From JAGVPT01 sp963827085 (GTDB lineage Bacteria > Bacteroidota > Ignavibacteria > UBA10030 > UBA8401): a stretch of DNA of 64,000 nucleotides. The notes beneath the pieces are model-generated. The model did no database searches and was not told the DNA's origin. It saw nothing but the letters and a program-made list of their open reading frames with translations. Below are positions 51,142 through 59,423 of this stretch, piece after piece. The translations under genes were made by a program, and so were the position numbers. The first letter of the stretch is position 1, and each line of letters starts with the position of its first letter. The stretch is taken from the NCBI GenBank assembly GCA_963827085.1, contig CAWGZY010000005.1, forward strand, positions 558,001 to 622,000, given 5' to 3'.

Positions 51142-52260
51142 ATGAGACCGACCTACGCAGAAATTGACCTCGGCGCAATTCATCACAATCTTAAGCAAGT
51201 TCGAAAACAGGTCGGGAGACATCCCCATATTATGGCAGTGGTGAAAGCCAATGCGTACGGCCATGGGATGATACCGGTTGCAAAGTCTGTGTTGCAAGAG
51301 AAGTTGGCTTCGTATCTTGGCGTAGCAATTGTTGAAGAAGGAGTAACTCTCCGTCGCAACGGAATCGAGGCTCCGGTGCTGGTGCTGACGGCGCCGCCGG
51401 AACCGCAGCTTAGCTTGTTCGTTGAACACAATCTGGGCGCGACACTGTGCTCCATTTCAATTGCGCGGGAACTTAACAGGCTTGCGGCCGGTTCGGGGAA
51501 GAAAGCTGTCGTTCATGTGAAGGTCGATACCGGCATGGGAAGGATTGGCATCGCACCGCGAGATACGATGGCTTTCATCGATGAAATAAAAACGCTCGCC
51601 AACGTAGAGGTTGCCGGTATATTTACTCACTTTGCTACTGCGGATGGAAAAAACCTGTCGTTTGCACGTAAGCAATTGTCAGAATTCACTTCGCTCCTGC
51701 ATGGGCTTGATTCAGCCGGCATTCACATTCCCATAAAACATTGCGCTAACAGCGGTGCTATTCTTCAATTGAATGAGTCGTATTTCGATATGGTTCGTCC
51801 CGGGATCGTAGTGTACGGCTACTACCCTTCCCGTGAAACCCGGAAAGCATTGTCGCTGAAACCCGCGATGTCGATTCGTTCAAGGATTGAGTTTATGAAA
51901 ACGGTAGAGAAGGGGACGAGCGTTAGTTACGGAAGGCGGTACTTCACATCGTCGAAAACGAACATTGCATCGGTCTCGATCGGTTACGCGGACGGTATCA
52001 GCAGGCGGTTGACGAACAAGGCGAGCGTTCTCGTCAACGGGAAAAAATATCCCGTTGTCGGCGCAATCTGTATGGATCAATTGATGATCAACGTTGGTGG
52101 AAGGCCGGCGTGCAAGGTCGGCGACCGGGTGACACTCATGGGACGAGACGGGGACTTGGAAATTCCCTGCTGGAAAATTTCCGAAACGCTCGGCACCATC
52201 CCGTATGAAATTTTCTGTTCAGTTTCGGATAGAGTTCCAAGAAGTTACATTCATGGATAA
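51142..52260 (+). CDS. alr: Alanine racemase
   Basis: Alr makes D-alanine for peptidoglycan using PLP. The 372-residue protein has the PLP-lysine motif AVVKANAYGHGM, VHVKVDTGMGRIG, RPGIVVYGYYP, SIGYADGISRRL with the catalytic Tyr, and VGAICMDQLMIN. The ATG at 51142 (RPTYAEIDLGAIHHN) gives normal length; a longer open frame adds a hydrophobic stretch with no support. It overlaps the next gene by 8 bp. Confidence 0.94.
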   Translation: MRPTYAEIDLGAIHHNLKQVRKQVGRHPHIMAVVKANAYGHGMIPVAKSVLQEKLASYLGVAIVEEGVTLRRNGIEAPVLVLTAPPEPQLSLFVEHNLGATLCSISIARELNRLAAGSGKKAVVHVKVDTGMGRIGIAPRDTMAFIDEIKTLANVEVAGIFTHFATADGKNLSFARKQLSEFTSLLHGLDSAGIHIPIKHCANSGAILQLNESYFDMVRPGIVVYGYYPSRETRKALSLKPAMSIRSRIEFMKTVEKGTSVSYGRRYFTSSKTNIASVSIGYADGISRRLTNKASVLVNGKKYPVVGAICMDQLMINVGGRPACKVGDRVTLMGRDGDLEIPCWKISETLGTIPYEIFCSVSDRVPRSYIHG

Positions 52261-53161
52261 CCCAGAGCAATATTTATTACAGGTGCTTCATCGAACCCAG
52301 GCAGGACTGCAGGACAGCCTGATTCCGTTTCACGGAAGCAAAATGCGGCGATTGACCGATCGTCTTGAGCAGGCTGCGAGCCTGAAAGATGAACTTCAGT
52401 CCCTGCAGCGAGTAAGCGGCTTTACGAAGGCTGCACTTTTCATGGAATGGATGATGGAACGCGTGGCACGGTCGGGGGAGGACTTTTCGCCGGAACAATT
52501 TGAAATCGACGCAACGCTGCTGAGCGACAAATTGTTCGAGGCATTCTTGAGCGAGCCATTCGATGCACCGGTCGAGTCCTCGGTTCCACCGGGAATTTCG
52601 GCAGCGGCAGTGAGTGAACCTTCCGTCGAATCCGTTATTCCACAGACTGTGGAGGAAGAGCAGCACACGGAATTGTCCGTCGCTTCTGCCGCTGAGACCG
52701 CCGAACTTCCAATGCCGGAAGCACAACCGGAGTCTATTCCTGAACTTGAACCTGAACCTCCGGCAACGCCGCCGGAAGAAACTCCAGCGCTGACCGAATT
52801 GCTGGACCAGAATCTCTTACTCGGTTTCCAGCGCTTCACGGAGACAGTTTCAAAGCTTGGTGAGAAGAGTCCCTCGGAACGAAAGAGTGTGTTCGCAGTG
52901 CTTGCGATGCTCGCAAAAAGTTCAACGGAAGTTGCGCGTGCGCAAGGAAAGAAGGAGATTCTTGAATTTTTTCAATCGGTGATCAAATTCATTCAGTTTG
53001 TGGATTCAACGGGATCCGCCGAGGATTCACGTGTTGCGGAAATTATGCGGGATGTTGGCGAGCATCTTTCGAAGGCTCTCATCGAACGCTCGAACGGCGC
53101 GGCATTGCTCCAAAGCATCAATCAACTGCTGCAAGACGCCGAACACTCTCTCAAACCATAA
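52253..53161 (+). CDS. Hypothetical protein with central Pro/Glu-rich linker
   Basis: The 302-residue protein has two helical regions (about 1-100 and 185-300) joined by a low-complexity segment rich in Glu, Pro, Ala and Ser (ELEPEPPATPPEETPAL). No signal peptide or known motif. The ATG lies after AAGAAG and the gene overlaps alr, so they are cotranscribed; manC follows 9 bp later. I do not recognise it. Confidence 0.65.
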   Translation: MDNPEQYLLQVLHRTQAGLQDSLIPFHGSKMRRLTDRLEQAASLKDELQSLQRVSGFTKAALFMEWMMERVARSGEDFSPEQFEIDATLLSDKLFEAFLSEPFDAPVESSVPPGISAAAVSEPSVESVIPQTVEEEQHTELSVASAAETAELPMPEAQPESIPELEPEPPATPPEETPALTELLDQNLLLGFQRFTETVSKLGEKSPSERKSVFAVLAMLAKSSTEVARAQGKKEILEFFQSVIKFIQFVDSTGSAEDSRVAEIMRDVGEHLSKALIERSNGAALLQSINQLLQDAEHSLKP

Positions 53162-53170
53162 AGGTGAAAT

Positions 53171-54265
53171 GTGGGTAAGGCTAATATTTTTGCTGTTATC
53201 ATGGCGGGAGGAGTAGGTTCCAGATTCTGGCCGCGCAGCCGCGAACGGTCGCCGAAGCAGTTGATGGAAATTGTCGGCGGGCGCACGATGATTCAGAATG
53301 CGGTCGGCCGGCTTAACGGCTTTGTGGCATCTGAGAATATTTTTGTCGTAGCGAATAAGGTGCAAAAAAATGCCGTCATCAAGCAGCTCCCCGGTATCCC
53401 CGTGGAAAACATTGTTGTCGAACCGATCGGACGAAATACAGCACCCTGCATCGGATTGGCCGCCATGTTTGTGCGCCGATTGGATCCCGACGGAGTAATG
53501 GTGGTCTTACCCTCCGACCATATCGTGATCGACGAAAAGGAATTCCGCCGTGTCTTAGAAGTCGGCGTGGACGTCGCACACAAAAATTCTTCCCTGATCA
53601 CTATCGGAATCCAACCGACGCACCCTGAGACCGGTTACGGCTATATTCAAATCGTTGACGACGATCGAAGTAAGAATGGAATGCTGCCGCAAGGGGTGTT
53701 CAAAGTGAAGACATTTGCCGAGAAGCCCAATCTTGCGACTGCGCAGAAATTTGTCGAAAGCGGCGACTTCTTCTGGAATAGCGGCATATTCATTTGGCGG
53801 GCGGATGTGATTTTGAAAGAAATCAGCCAGTCGCTTCCGGAACTTTATGATCATTTGATGAGCATCGAACCGTCTCTTGGAACACCGCTCCTCGATCAGA
53901 GCCTTGAACACGCTTACGGGTTGATGCGCGGGATCTCTATCGATTATGGTGTGATGGAAAAAGCGACGAATACGTACGTGATACGTGGAGATTTTGGATG
54001 GAGCGATGTCGGTTCATGGGACGAGGTGTACCGGCTTTCATCGAAGGACGAACACGGAAACTCCGTTCATGGAAAGGTGATATCCTTCAATACGAAGAAT
54101 TCTTATATTCACACAAGCGACAAATTGGTGGCGACGGTCGGCGTCGACGATCTTATTGTTATCAATACGGCGGATGCGCTGTTGATCTGCAAAAGGGGCG
54201 CATCGCAAGATGTGAAAGAAATCGTCGATCATATACGCCGAAAGCAGATGAACGATTATCTGTAG
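53171..54265 (+). CDS. manC: Mannose-1-phosphate guanylyltransferase
   Basis: The 364-residue enzyme makes GDP-mannose from mannose 1-phosphate and GTP for glycan synthesis. It has the pyrophosphorylase loop VIMAGGVGSRFWPRSRE, VEPIGRNTAPCIGLAA, VLPSDHIV, FAEKPN and WNSGIFIWR, then DFGWSDVGSWDEVY. It lacks the C-terminal isomerase of bifunctional ManC. It starts at GTG with AGGTG just upstream. A sugar-1-P guanylyltransferase for another hexose is possible. Confidence 0.9.
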   Translation: MGKANIFAVIMAGGVGSRFWPRSRERSPKQLMEIVGGRTMIQNAVGRLNGFVASENIFVVANKVQKNAVIKQLPGIPVENIVVEPIGRNTAPCIGLAAMFVRRLDPDGVMVVLPSDHIVIDEKEFRRVLEVGVDVAHKNSSLITIGIQPTHPETGYGYIQIVDDDRSKNGMLPQGVFKVKTFAEKPNLATAQKFVESGDFFWNSGIFIWRADVILKEISQSLPELYDHLMSIEPSLGTPLLDQSLEHAYGLMRGISIDYGVMEKATNTYVIRGDFGWSDVGSWDEVYRLSSKDEHGNSVHGKVISFNTKNSYIHTSDKLVATVGVDDLIVINTADALLICKRGASQDVKEIVDHIRRKQMNDYL

Positions 54266-54301
54266 CGCGACTGATTCCGAATATACGCCAGAACAATTAT
54301 T

Positions 54302-54793
54302 GTGAACGTCCCCGTTCTGCAACATACCAAGGTGCTGCTCGTCTACTCCGGAATCATTGTCATCGCACTTTTCTCGGCGGCGATTGTTTCGGGATGCGCT
54401 TCTTCTCCTCGGTTCACGCGAGAACGGTCTAAGGGATCGGACACTCAGAGCAGCGCCGGCAGCGATTCGAAATCTTTGAAAACCATGGAAGGCATCGCCT
54501 CGTATTATGCCGACGACTTCAACGGGAAGAAAACGGCGAACGGGGAGACGTACGACATGTACAAGATGACTGCCGCTCATCGATCCCTGCCGTTCAATAC
54601 AAAAGTTAGAGTGACAAACCTCGACAATAAAAGATCGATTATTGTTCGTATCAATGACCGAGGCCCATTCAAGCTGGAACGGATCATTGACCTTTCGCTG
54701 GCGGCGGCGACCCAGCTGGGAATGAAAGGAACGGGAACCGCGAACGTGAAGCTTGAAGTTGTTGAATGGGGAGATGACGAGTACGTGAAATAA
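54302..54793 (+). CDS. rlpA: RlpA-like septal/cell-wall lipoprotein
   Basis: The 163-residue lipoprotein has a signal helix and lipobox ending IVSGC, a short linker, and a double-psi beta-barrel: GIASYYADDFNGKKTANGE, TAAHRSLPFNTKVRVTN, VRINDRGPFKLERIIDLS. RlpA proteins cleave naked glycan strands at septa. No SPOR domain is present. It starts at GTG 54302; no ribosome site is clear. Confidence 0.87.
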   Translation: MNVPVLQHTKVLLVYSGIIVIALFSAAIVSGCASSPRFTRERSKGSDTQSSAGSDSKSLKTMEGIASYYADDFNGKKTANGETYDMYKMTAAHRSLPFNTKVRVTNLDNKRSIIVRINDRGPFKLERIIDLSLAAATQLGMKGTGTANVKLEVVEWGDDEYVK

Positions 54794-54809
54794 CCGATTC
54801 ATGCTTCAC

Positions 54810-54922
54810 AAAATCTGCCCCTAAGGCATGAAGGCACCAAGAGAAACGACTTTTTGTATTTATAGCAAATATGAAATGACGATTCCCTTAAAAGTCTTCG
54901 TGCCTTGGTGGCAGATTTTTTA
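54810..54922. repeat. Long imperfect inverted repeat with terminal T tract
   Basis: The left arm AAAATCTGCC...AAGGCA.GAAGGCACCAAG (54810-54841) pairs with CTTCGTGCCTTGGTGGCAGATTTT (54897-54920, in parts), ending in six T. It could act as the rlpA terminator. Related words occur at 19882-19998. Confidence 0.6.
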
Positions 54923-54944
54923 AGCCTTGCATTTGGAAATAACT

Positions 54945-55628
54945 TTGGTCACGGCAAAAACTATAATCACAGAACGCGATATCGTCAACGCACTCAAGCA
55001 GGGGAAGAAAAGCATCTTCGCTGACGGGAACACCGTGATCACCACTTCCAGGAAAGATTAAGCCAGAGAACTGAAGATCGTGTTTACCGACACTCCGGAA
55101 TTTCCGGACCAATCCCGCCTCACAAAGCTTGCGGAGTCATACACTGATGCAACAATCTCTTCGACGAACGTCGGCTCAAACCTCATCGTTATCGGCAGCG
55201 ACCACGGCGTTTTCAAACGAAGGAGATACTGAAGAAATATCTTGCCGATTTCGGGTACCGGGTGCTGGATGTCGGAACAAATTCAGAAGATGCTTGCGAT
55301 TATCCCGATTACGCCTACGCGGTTGCTCGTTTCGTTGCGAAGGGGGGAAGCGTGGCGCGGCATTATGATCGACGCAACCGGAGTTGCCTCATCGATTGTG
55401 TGCAATAAGGTTCCAGGAGTGAGGGCTGCATCGTGGTGCAACGAGTTTGTCGCACAAAGCAGCCGTGAGCATAATGACGCCAACGTTCTTACCCTCGGCG
55501 CAAAAGTGCTTGGGCCGGAACTCATGAAATCGATCGTCAAGGTGTGGCTTAAAACGTGGTTCGCCGGAGGGAGACATAAAAAGCGCGTCGATAAAATATC
55601 GGATGTGGAAAAAAGGTTTACGAAGTAG
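54945..55628 (+). pseudogene. RpiB/LacA-like isomerase pseudogene
   Basis: Joined across three lesions, the reading gives an N-terminal extension (TIITERDIVNALKQGKKSIF) and an RpiB/LacAB-type domain: LIVIGSDHGVFK, KEILKKYLADFGYRVLDVG, CDYPDYAYAVARFVAKG, MIDATGVASSIVCNKVPGVR, SREHNDANVLTLGAKVLG, GGRHKKRVDKI. Lesions are an in-frame TAA at 55058-55060, a 1-nt loss near 55218 and a 1-nt gain in the G run at 55342-55347. The catalytic Cys of RpiB (CGTG) reads DATG. N-terminally extended relatives occur with microcompartment loci, but none is nearby. Sequencing error is unlikely to explain three lesions. Confidence 0.75.
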
Positions 55629-55765
55629 ATAGTGTTGCGCAGAAAACGCGGATTTTTCACAGATTGCAGATTTGAGCGGACGGATTGACGCTCTGCAGTG
55701 ATGACAAGTTTTTTGCCAAGCTATGAAAGTGAACGAGGGGGAAAAAAGATGCTATTTCTAAATTG

Positions 55766-55858
55766 AGACATCTGAAAAATTGTCTCTCGCCAAGCCGCAA
55801 AGTCGCGAAGATGCTGTTGTAGAATCATTTTGCGACTTAACGTCTTTGCGCGAGCCGC
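55766..55858. repeat. CGCAAAG-type inverted repeat, simple form
   Basis: Runs from AGACATCTGAAAAATTG to CTTTGCGCGAGCCGCT and matches the reverse complement of 48940-49073 without its two 22-bp blocks. The rest of the 55629-55881 gap shows nothing else. Confidence 0.7.
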
Positions 55859-55881
55859 TTTTTTGTCGTACGCGGATACTG

Positions 55882-56217
55882 TTAGAAGCTTTCAACCGCT
55901 TTCTTTACCGTATCAAAATGTTCGAAAACGGAAAGGAGTTTAGTTACCTGCAAAAGTTTGATAATCTTTTCGGAAGCCCCTGCAAGTTTGAGGTCTCCTT
56001 TGACGTTACGCATCGTCGTTACGCCGCCGATGAGCATGCCGAGACCGGAGCTGTTCATCGTGGAAACATGTTTCAGATCGACGACAATCTTTTTCTTCTT
56101 TGCGTCAATAAATTTGTGAAGCGTATTGTTTAACTCGGTTGCATCGGGGCCGCCGAGAACATTTCCTTCGAGCGTTATTACCGTGACGCCTGCAGTTTCT
56201 TTCGCTGTAAATTTCAT
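55882..56217 (-). CDS. STAS-domain anti-sigma factor antagonist
   Basis: A 111-residue STAS domain with VITLEGNVLGGPDATELNN, IVVDLKHVSTMNSSGLGMLI (serine acceptor in NSSG) and LQVTKLLSVFEHF. The ATG at 56217 follows GGAG at a rather long distance. It is distant from the partner-switching cassette at 20-25 kb and lies just downstream of secF, probably cotranscribed. It may feed the same or another phospho-switch. Confidence 0.87.
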   Translation of the reverse strand: MKFTAKETAGVTVITLEGNVLGGPDATELNNTLHKFIDAKKKKIVVDLKHVSTMNSSGLGMLIGGVTTMRNVKGDLKLAGASEKIIKLLQVTKLLSVFEHFDTVKKAVESF

Positions 56218-56258
56218 TGCTGGTATCTCCGTAAGCAAAGCCAAAAAGAATTGCCGGC

Positions 56259-57185
56259 TTATTGGACTTGATGAGCTTTGAGATTTCTGTACCGCGTGTA
56301 GTCGAGGACGATCGCACTTGCAACGTAAATCGATGAATAGGTACCGGTAATAGTCCCGATTAAAAACGTAAATGCAAATCCCCGGTTTACCTCGCCGCCG
56401 AAAATAATCAATACCACCAGCACCATAATTACCGTGCCGCTCGTAATGACCGTTCTGCTCAACGTCTCGTTGATCGACTTATTCATTACCGTAAAAAGGC
56501 TTTCGCTTCTATAGATCTTCAAGTTTTCCCGAATGCGGTCAAAGACAATGACGGTATCGCTTGTTGAAAATCCGATCAGGGTCAGGAACGCGGCCATGAG
56601 ATTCTGCGATATCTCAAGATTCAAATGAGAAGAGACACCGTTAAAGAGTATGACCAAGCCCAGGGTCAACAGCACGTCATGGAAAAGCGCAATGACGGCC
56701 GCAACTCCGTAGATGAACTTGAAACGGAAGCCGATATAGATGAGAATGATGAAAAGAGTAGCGATGACGGCGTACACTGCGTTTCTCCGAAGCTCAGCCC
56801 CAATTTTCGGTTCTATTTTTTCTTTCCGAAGGACTTCAAACTTATTGTCCTGGAATTGTGCCGCCAACCCGGCGTGAATCCTGTCCGAAATCGTTGTCCC
56901 TTCCTCTTGGGCAGAGGTCCGGATAAGAATATCTGTGGGGGCGCCAAACGTTTTTATTTCAGTTCCCGGCAGGCCGATCTTATCCAGCGTCGTTCTGACT
57001 TCATTAATGGAAGGCGGTGTCTGGAACCGGACAAGAAGTTCTGTTCCTGAAACAAAGTCGATACTGTAGTTGACCGGCTTGAAGAGAATCGCGAGCAACC
57101 CCACGAAGAGGGTTAATCCTGAAAGCGAGTACCACAGGTACCGCTTTCCCATAAAATCAATATTTGTTTTCTTAAATAACCTCAT
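56259..57185 (-). CDS. secF: Protein translocase subunit SecF
   Basis: The 308-residue protein has six membrane helices and a first periplasmic domain, with SIDFVSGTELLVRF, LTLIGFSTSDTVIVFDRIRE and NETLSRTVITSGT. SecDF uses the proton gradient to pull secreted proteins through SecYEG, relevant here because T9SS cargo passes the inner membrane by Sec. It lies 23 bp after secD. Confidence 0.95.
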   Translation of the reverse strand: MRLFKKTNIDFMGKRYLWYSLSGLTLFVGLLAILFKPVNYSIDFVSGTELLVRFQTPPSINEVRTTLDKIGLPGTEIKTFGAPTDILIRTSAQEEGTTISDRIHAGLAAQFQDNKFEVLRKEKIEPKIGAELRRNAVYAVIATLFIILIYIGFRFKFIYGVAAVIALFHDVLLTLGLVILFNGVSSHLNLEISQNLMAAFLTLIGFSTSDTVIVFDRIRENLKIYRSESLFTVMNKSINETLSRTVITSGTVIMVLVVLIIFGGEVNRGFAFTFLIGTITGTYSSIYVASAIVLDYTRYRNLKAHQVQ

Positions 57186-57208
57186 GGAAAAAACTCCGAG
57201 TCCAATGA

Positions 57209-59092
57209 TTAGCCAAAATTAATGGTAGAAGTTGAGCGCGACGTCATGAAGTTGAATATGACGCGCGTGATAACAATACCGGTAAACAGATTTGCCGCCG
57301 TTCCCATCATGACTGTCAACGCAAATCCCTGAACCGGACCTGTTCCGAACTGAAAGAGGACGACGCCGCTGAAGAACGTCGTAAGATGCGAATCGAAAAT
57401 TGCGCTGAACGCTTTCGAATATCCTGCCGAGATCGCGGCGCTCAACGTTTTTCCCGTCGTCATTTCTTCGCGTATTCTTTCATAGATGAGGACGTTCGTA
57501 TCGACTGCCATGCCGATCGTCAATACAATGCCGGCGATGCCGGGGAGCGTCAGGGTTCCGCCGAATGCCGCGAGTGTTGCAAAAACAAATACGATATTAA
57601 TGAATAACGCGGTGCTTGCCACAATTCCGCCCGTCCGGTAATAAAAAAGCATAAAGAGGACGGTGATGATAAGGGCATACGTGAATGAATTGATTCCTGC
57701 ATGGACTGAGTCTTCACCGAGTGAGGGTCCGACGCTCCGCTGTTCAATGATGTCCACCGGTGCAGGGAGGGCGCCGGCTTTGAGGACGATTTCCAGCAAT
57801 CGCGCTTCGTCGATGTTTTCCATTCCCTCAATCTCGGAACGGCCGCCTGAAATTTTTCCTCGAATCACTGGAGCGGAAAAGACCGCGTTGTCGAGAACGA
57901 TGGCCATCCGTTTGTTTACGTTCGCTCCCGTGATTCGCGCCCAATCGCGTGAACCTTCGCTGTTCATGTTCATTGTCACGATCGGCTGGTTGAAATTCGG
58001 GTCGATCGTTGCACGTGCATCGACGATGACACCGCCGGTCAGTTCCGGTCTTTGCTCCAGACCATAAAGGCAATAAAACTTTACTCCTTCACTCGTGAAG
58101 CTGGGTTTTGCCCCCCAGTAGTATGCCATGTCGCTCGGAATCAATTTCAGCACGTCCGGCCGATTAAGAATACGGTCGACCTTTGCACGGTCATTTTCCG
58201 AGGCATAGCCCTCGCCCGATCCTTTTTGATTCGGACGAACGAGTGCGAAGAATGGATGTTCTTTTGTGAATTGTTCCGGATTTTTTTCACCGGGGAGAGT
58301 TGATTTCGACGAATCTGCTCCAGTGAGCGCTGAGAGAGCGTCAACCTGTTGTCTGGCGGTGTCTTTCGAAACCCGCGCAGCCGCCGTGTCGGTGAAGCCT
58401 TGCGAGGCAAGATATTTGTCGACCGCTTCCATAGTTTTGTAAATGATATCGGGGTCTTTCATCAATTTAAACTCGAGGAGCGCGGTGCCCTGCAGCAGCT
58501 GCCGCACTTCATCTTCCTTGGAAACGCCGGGAAGTTCAACGATGATTCTGCGTCCTCCTTGTTTCTGGATGGAAGGCTCAGAGACACCATACTGGTCAAC
58601 TCGGTTGCGGACAATTTCTATTGCGCGGTCGACCGCCTTGTCGGATTCATCGCGAAGCCTTTTAATGATGTCATCATTTGTTTCGCGCAGGCTGCCGTAG
58701 TACCGGCTCAGCCTGATTTGCTTTTCGTCGAACTTCTGCTTGAAAACATCCGTAACATTTTCTTCGCCCAACTGCGTTTCTTTCTCAACGTCTGCGACGA
58801 TCGCATTATATTGGTCGTCTTTATTTTTTGCCATCTCTTCAAACATTTTCAAAATGTTCACTTCGAGCACGACACGTACGCCCCCTTGCAGGTCAAGACC
58901 CACCTTAATGCGTTTTGAGCGCACATCGCGTATTTGCTTTTCATTTGTTTGGAGAAACGCGGCGCTGTCGGCGCCGGAGAGAGTCTCGAGATGCTTATTC
59001 AGCCTGTACGACTGATAGGTAGGGTAAAGAAAGAAAATGGCAAGGCCAATTGCCGCCAAAATCAAAATCAGCCTACCGCGATACTGTTTCAC
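57209..59092 (-). CDS. secD: Protein translocase subunit SecD
   Basis: The 627-residue SecD has RIKVGLDLQGGVRVVLEV, a long periplasmic region with VSEPSIQKQGGRRIIVELPG, and C-terminal helices with GIAGIVLTIGMAVDTNVLIYERIRE (by position, about 520-545) and LFTGIVITRVIF. It pairs with secF in a proton-driven export motor. A consensus promoter lies about 85 bp upstream. Confidence 0.95.
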   Translation of the reverse strand: MKQYRGRLILILAAIGLAIFFLYPTYQSYRLNKHLETLSGADSAAFLQTNEKQIRDVRSKRIKVGLDLQGGVRVVLEVNILKMFEEMAKNKDDQYNAIVADVEKETQLGEENVTDVFKQKFDEKQIRLSRYYGSLRETNDDIIKRLRDESDKAVDRAIEIVRNRVDQYGVSEPSIQKQGGRRIIVELPGVSKEDEVRQLLQGTALLEFKLMKDPDIIYKTMEAVDKYLASQGFTDTAAARVSKDTARQQVDALSALTGADSSKSTLPGEKNPEQFTKEHPFFALVRPNQKGSGEGYASENDRAKVDRILNRPDVLKLIPSDMAYYWGAKPSFTSEGVKFYCLYGLEQRPELTGGVIVDARATIDPNFNQPIVTMNMNSEGSRDWARITGANVNKRMAIVLDNAVFSAPVIRGKISGGRSEIEGMENIDEARLLEIVLKAGALPAPVDIIEQRSVGPSLGEDSVHAGINSFTYALIITVLFMLFYYRTGGIVASTALFINIVFVFATLAAFGGTLTLPGIAGIVLTIGMAVDTNVLIYERIREEMTTGKTLSAAISAGYSKAFSAIFDSHLTTFFSGVVLFQFGTGPVQGFALTVMMGTAANLFTGIVITRVIFNFMTSRSTSTINFG

Positions 59093-59173
59093 GTAGTAAC
59101 CTCCGAGCGGATATGCATTTCTTTATTTTCGAAATAGGGAGCCATCGTTGCAGCGTTCATTCAAAAGTTAAAA

Positions 59174-59202
59174 AATATAACTCAAACTAGCTCAAAAGTC
59201 AA
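59174..59202 (-). promoter_or_regulatory. Sigma-70-type promoter for secDF
   Basis: On the minus strand TTGACT (59202-59197) and TATATT (59179-59174) are 17 nt apart. The hexamers and spacing equal those of the prs promoter. Confidence 0.75.
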
Positions 59203-59344
59203 CGGTAAACTAAGGCAAATGTCTCTTTCGAGGGATGTCTACAGAAATAGCTCAATTGAAATTTTTTCAACGTTGAAGAGGAGAGAAGCCATTCATTGTC
59301 AAACTCTGCGGACATACCAGTAAGACCTTACCGAAAATACCCTT

Positions 59345-59373
59345 TTGTTTGGAATTGTTGTTTTAATATATTA
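59345..59373 (+). promoter_or_regulatory. Possible promoter for the exported PLD-like gene
   Basis: TTTGTT and TATATT are 17 nt apart, about 50 bp before the ATG at 59424. The rest of the 331-bp divergent gap has no other visible signal. Confidence 0.45.
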
Positions 59374-59423
59374 GAAAGAAGAAAAAACATTTTGATAACG
59401 ACATTGATGAAGAAAGAGAATTT

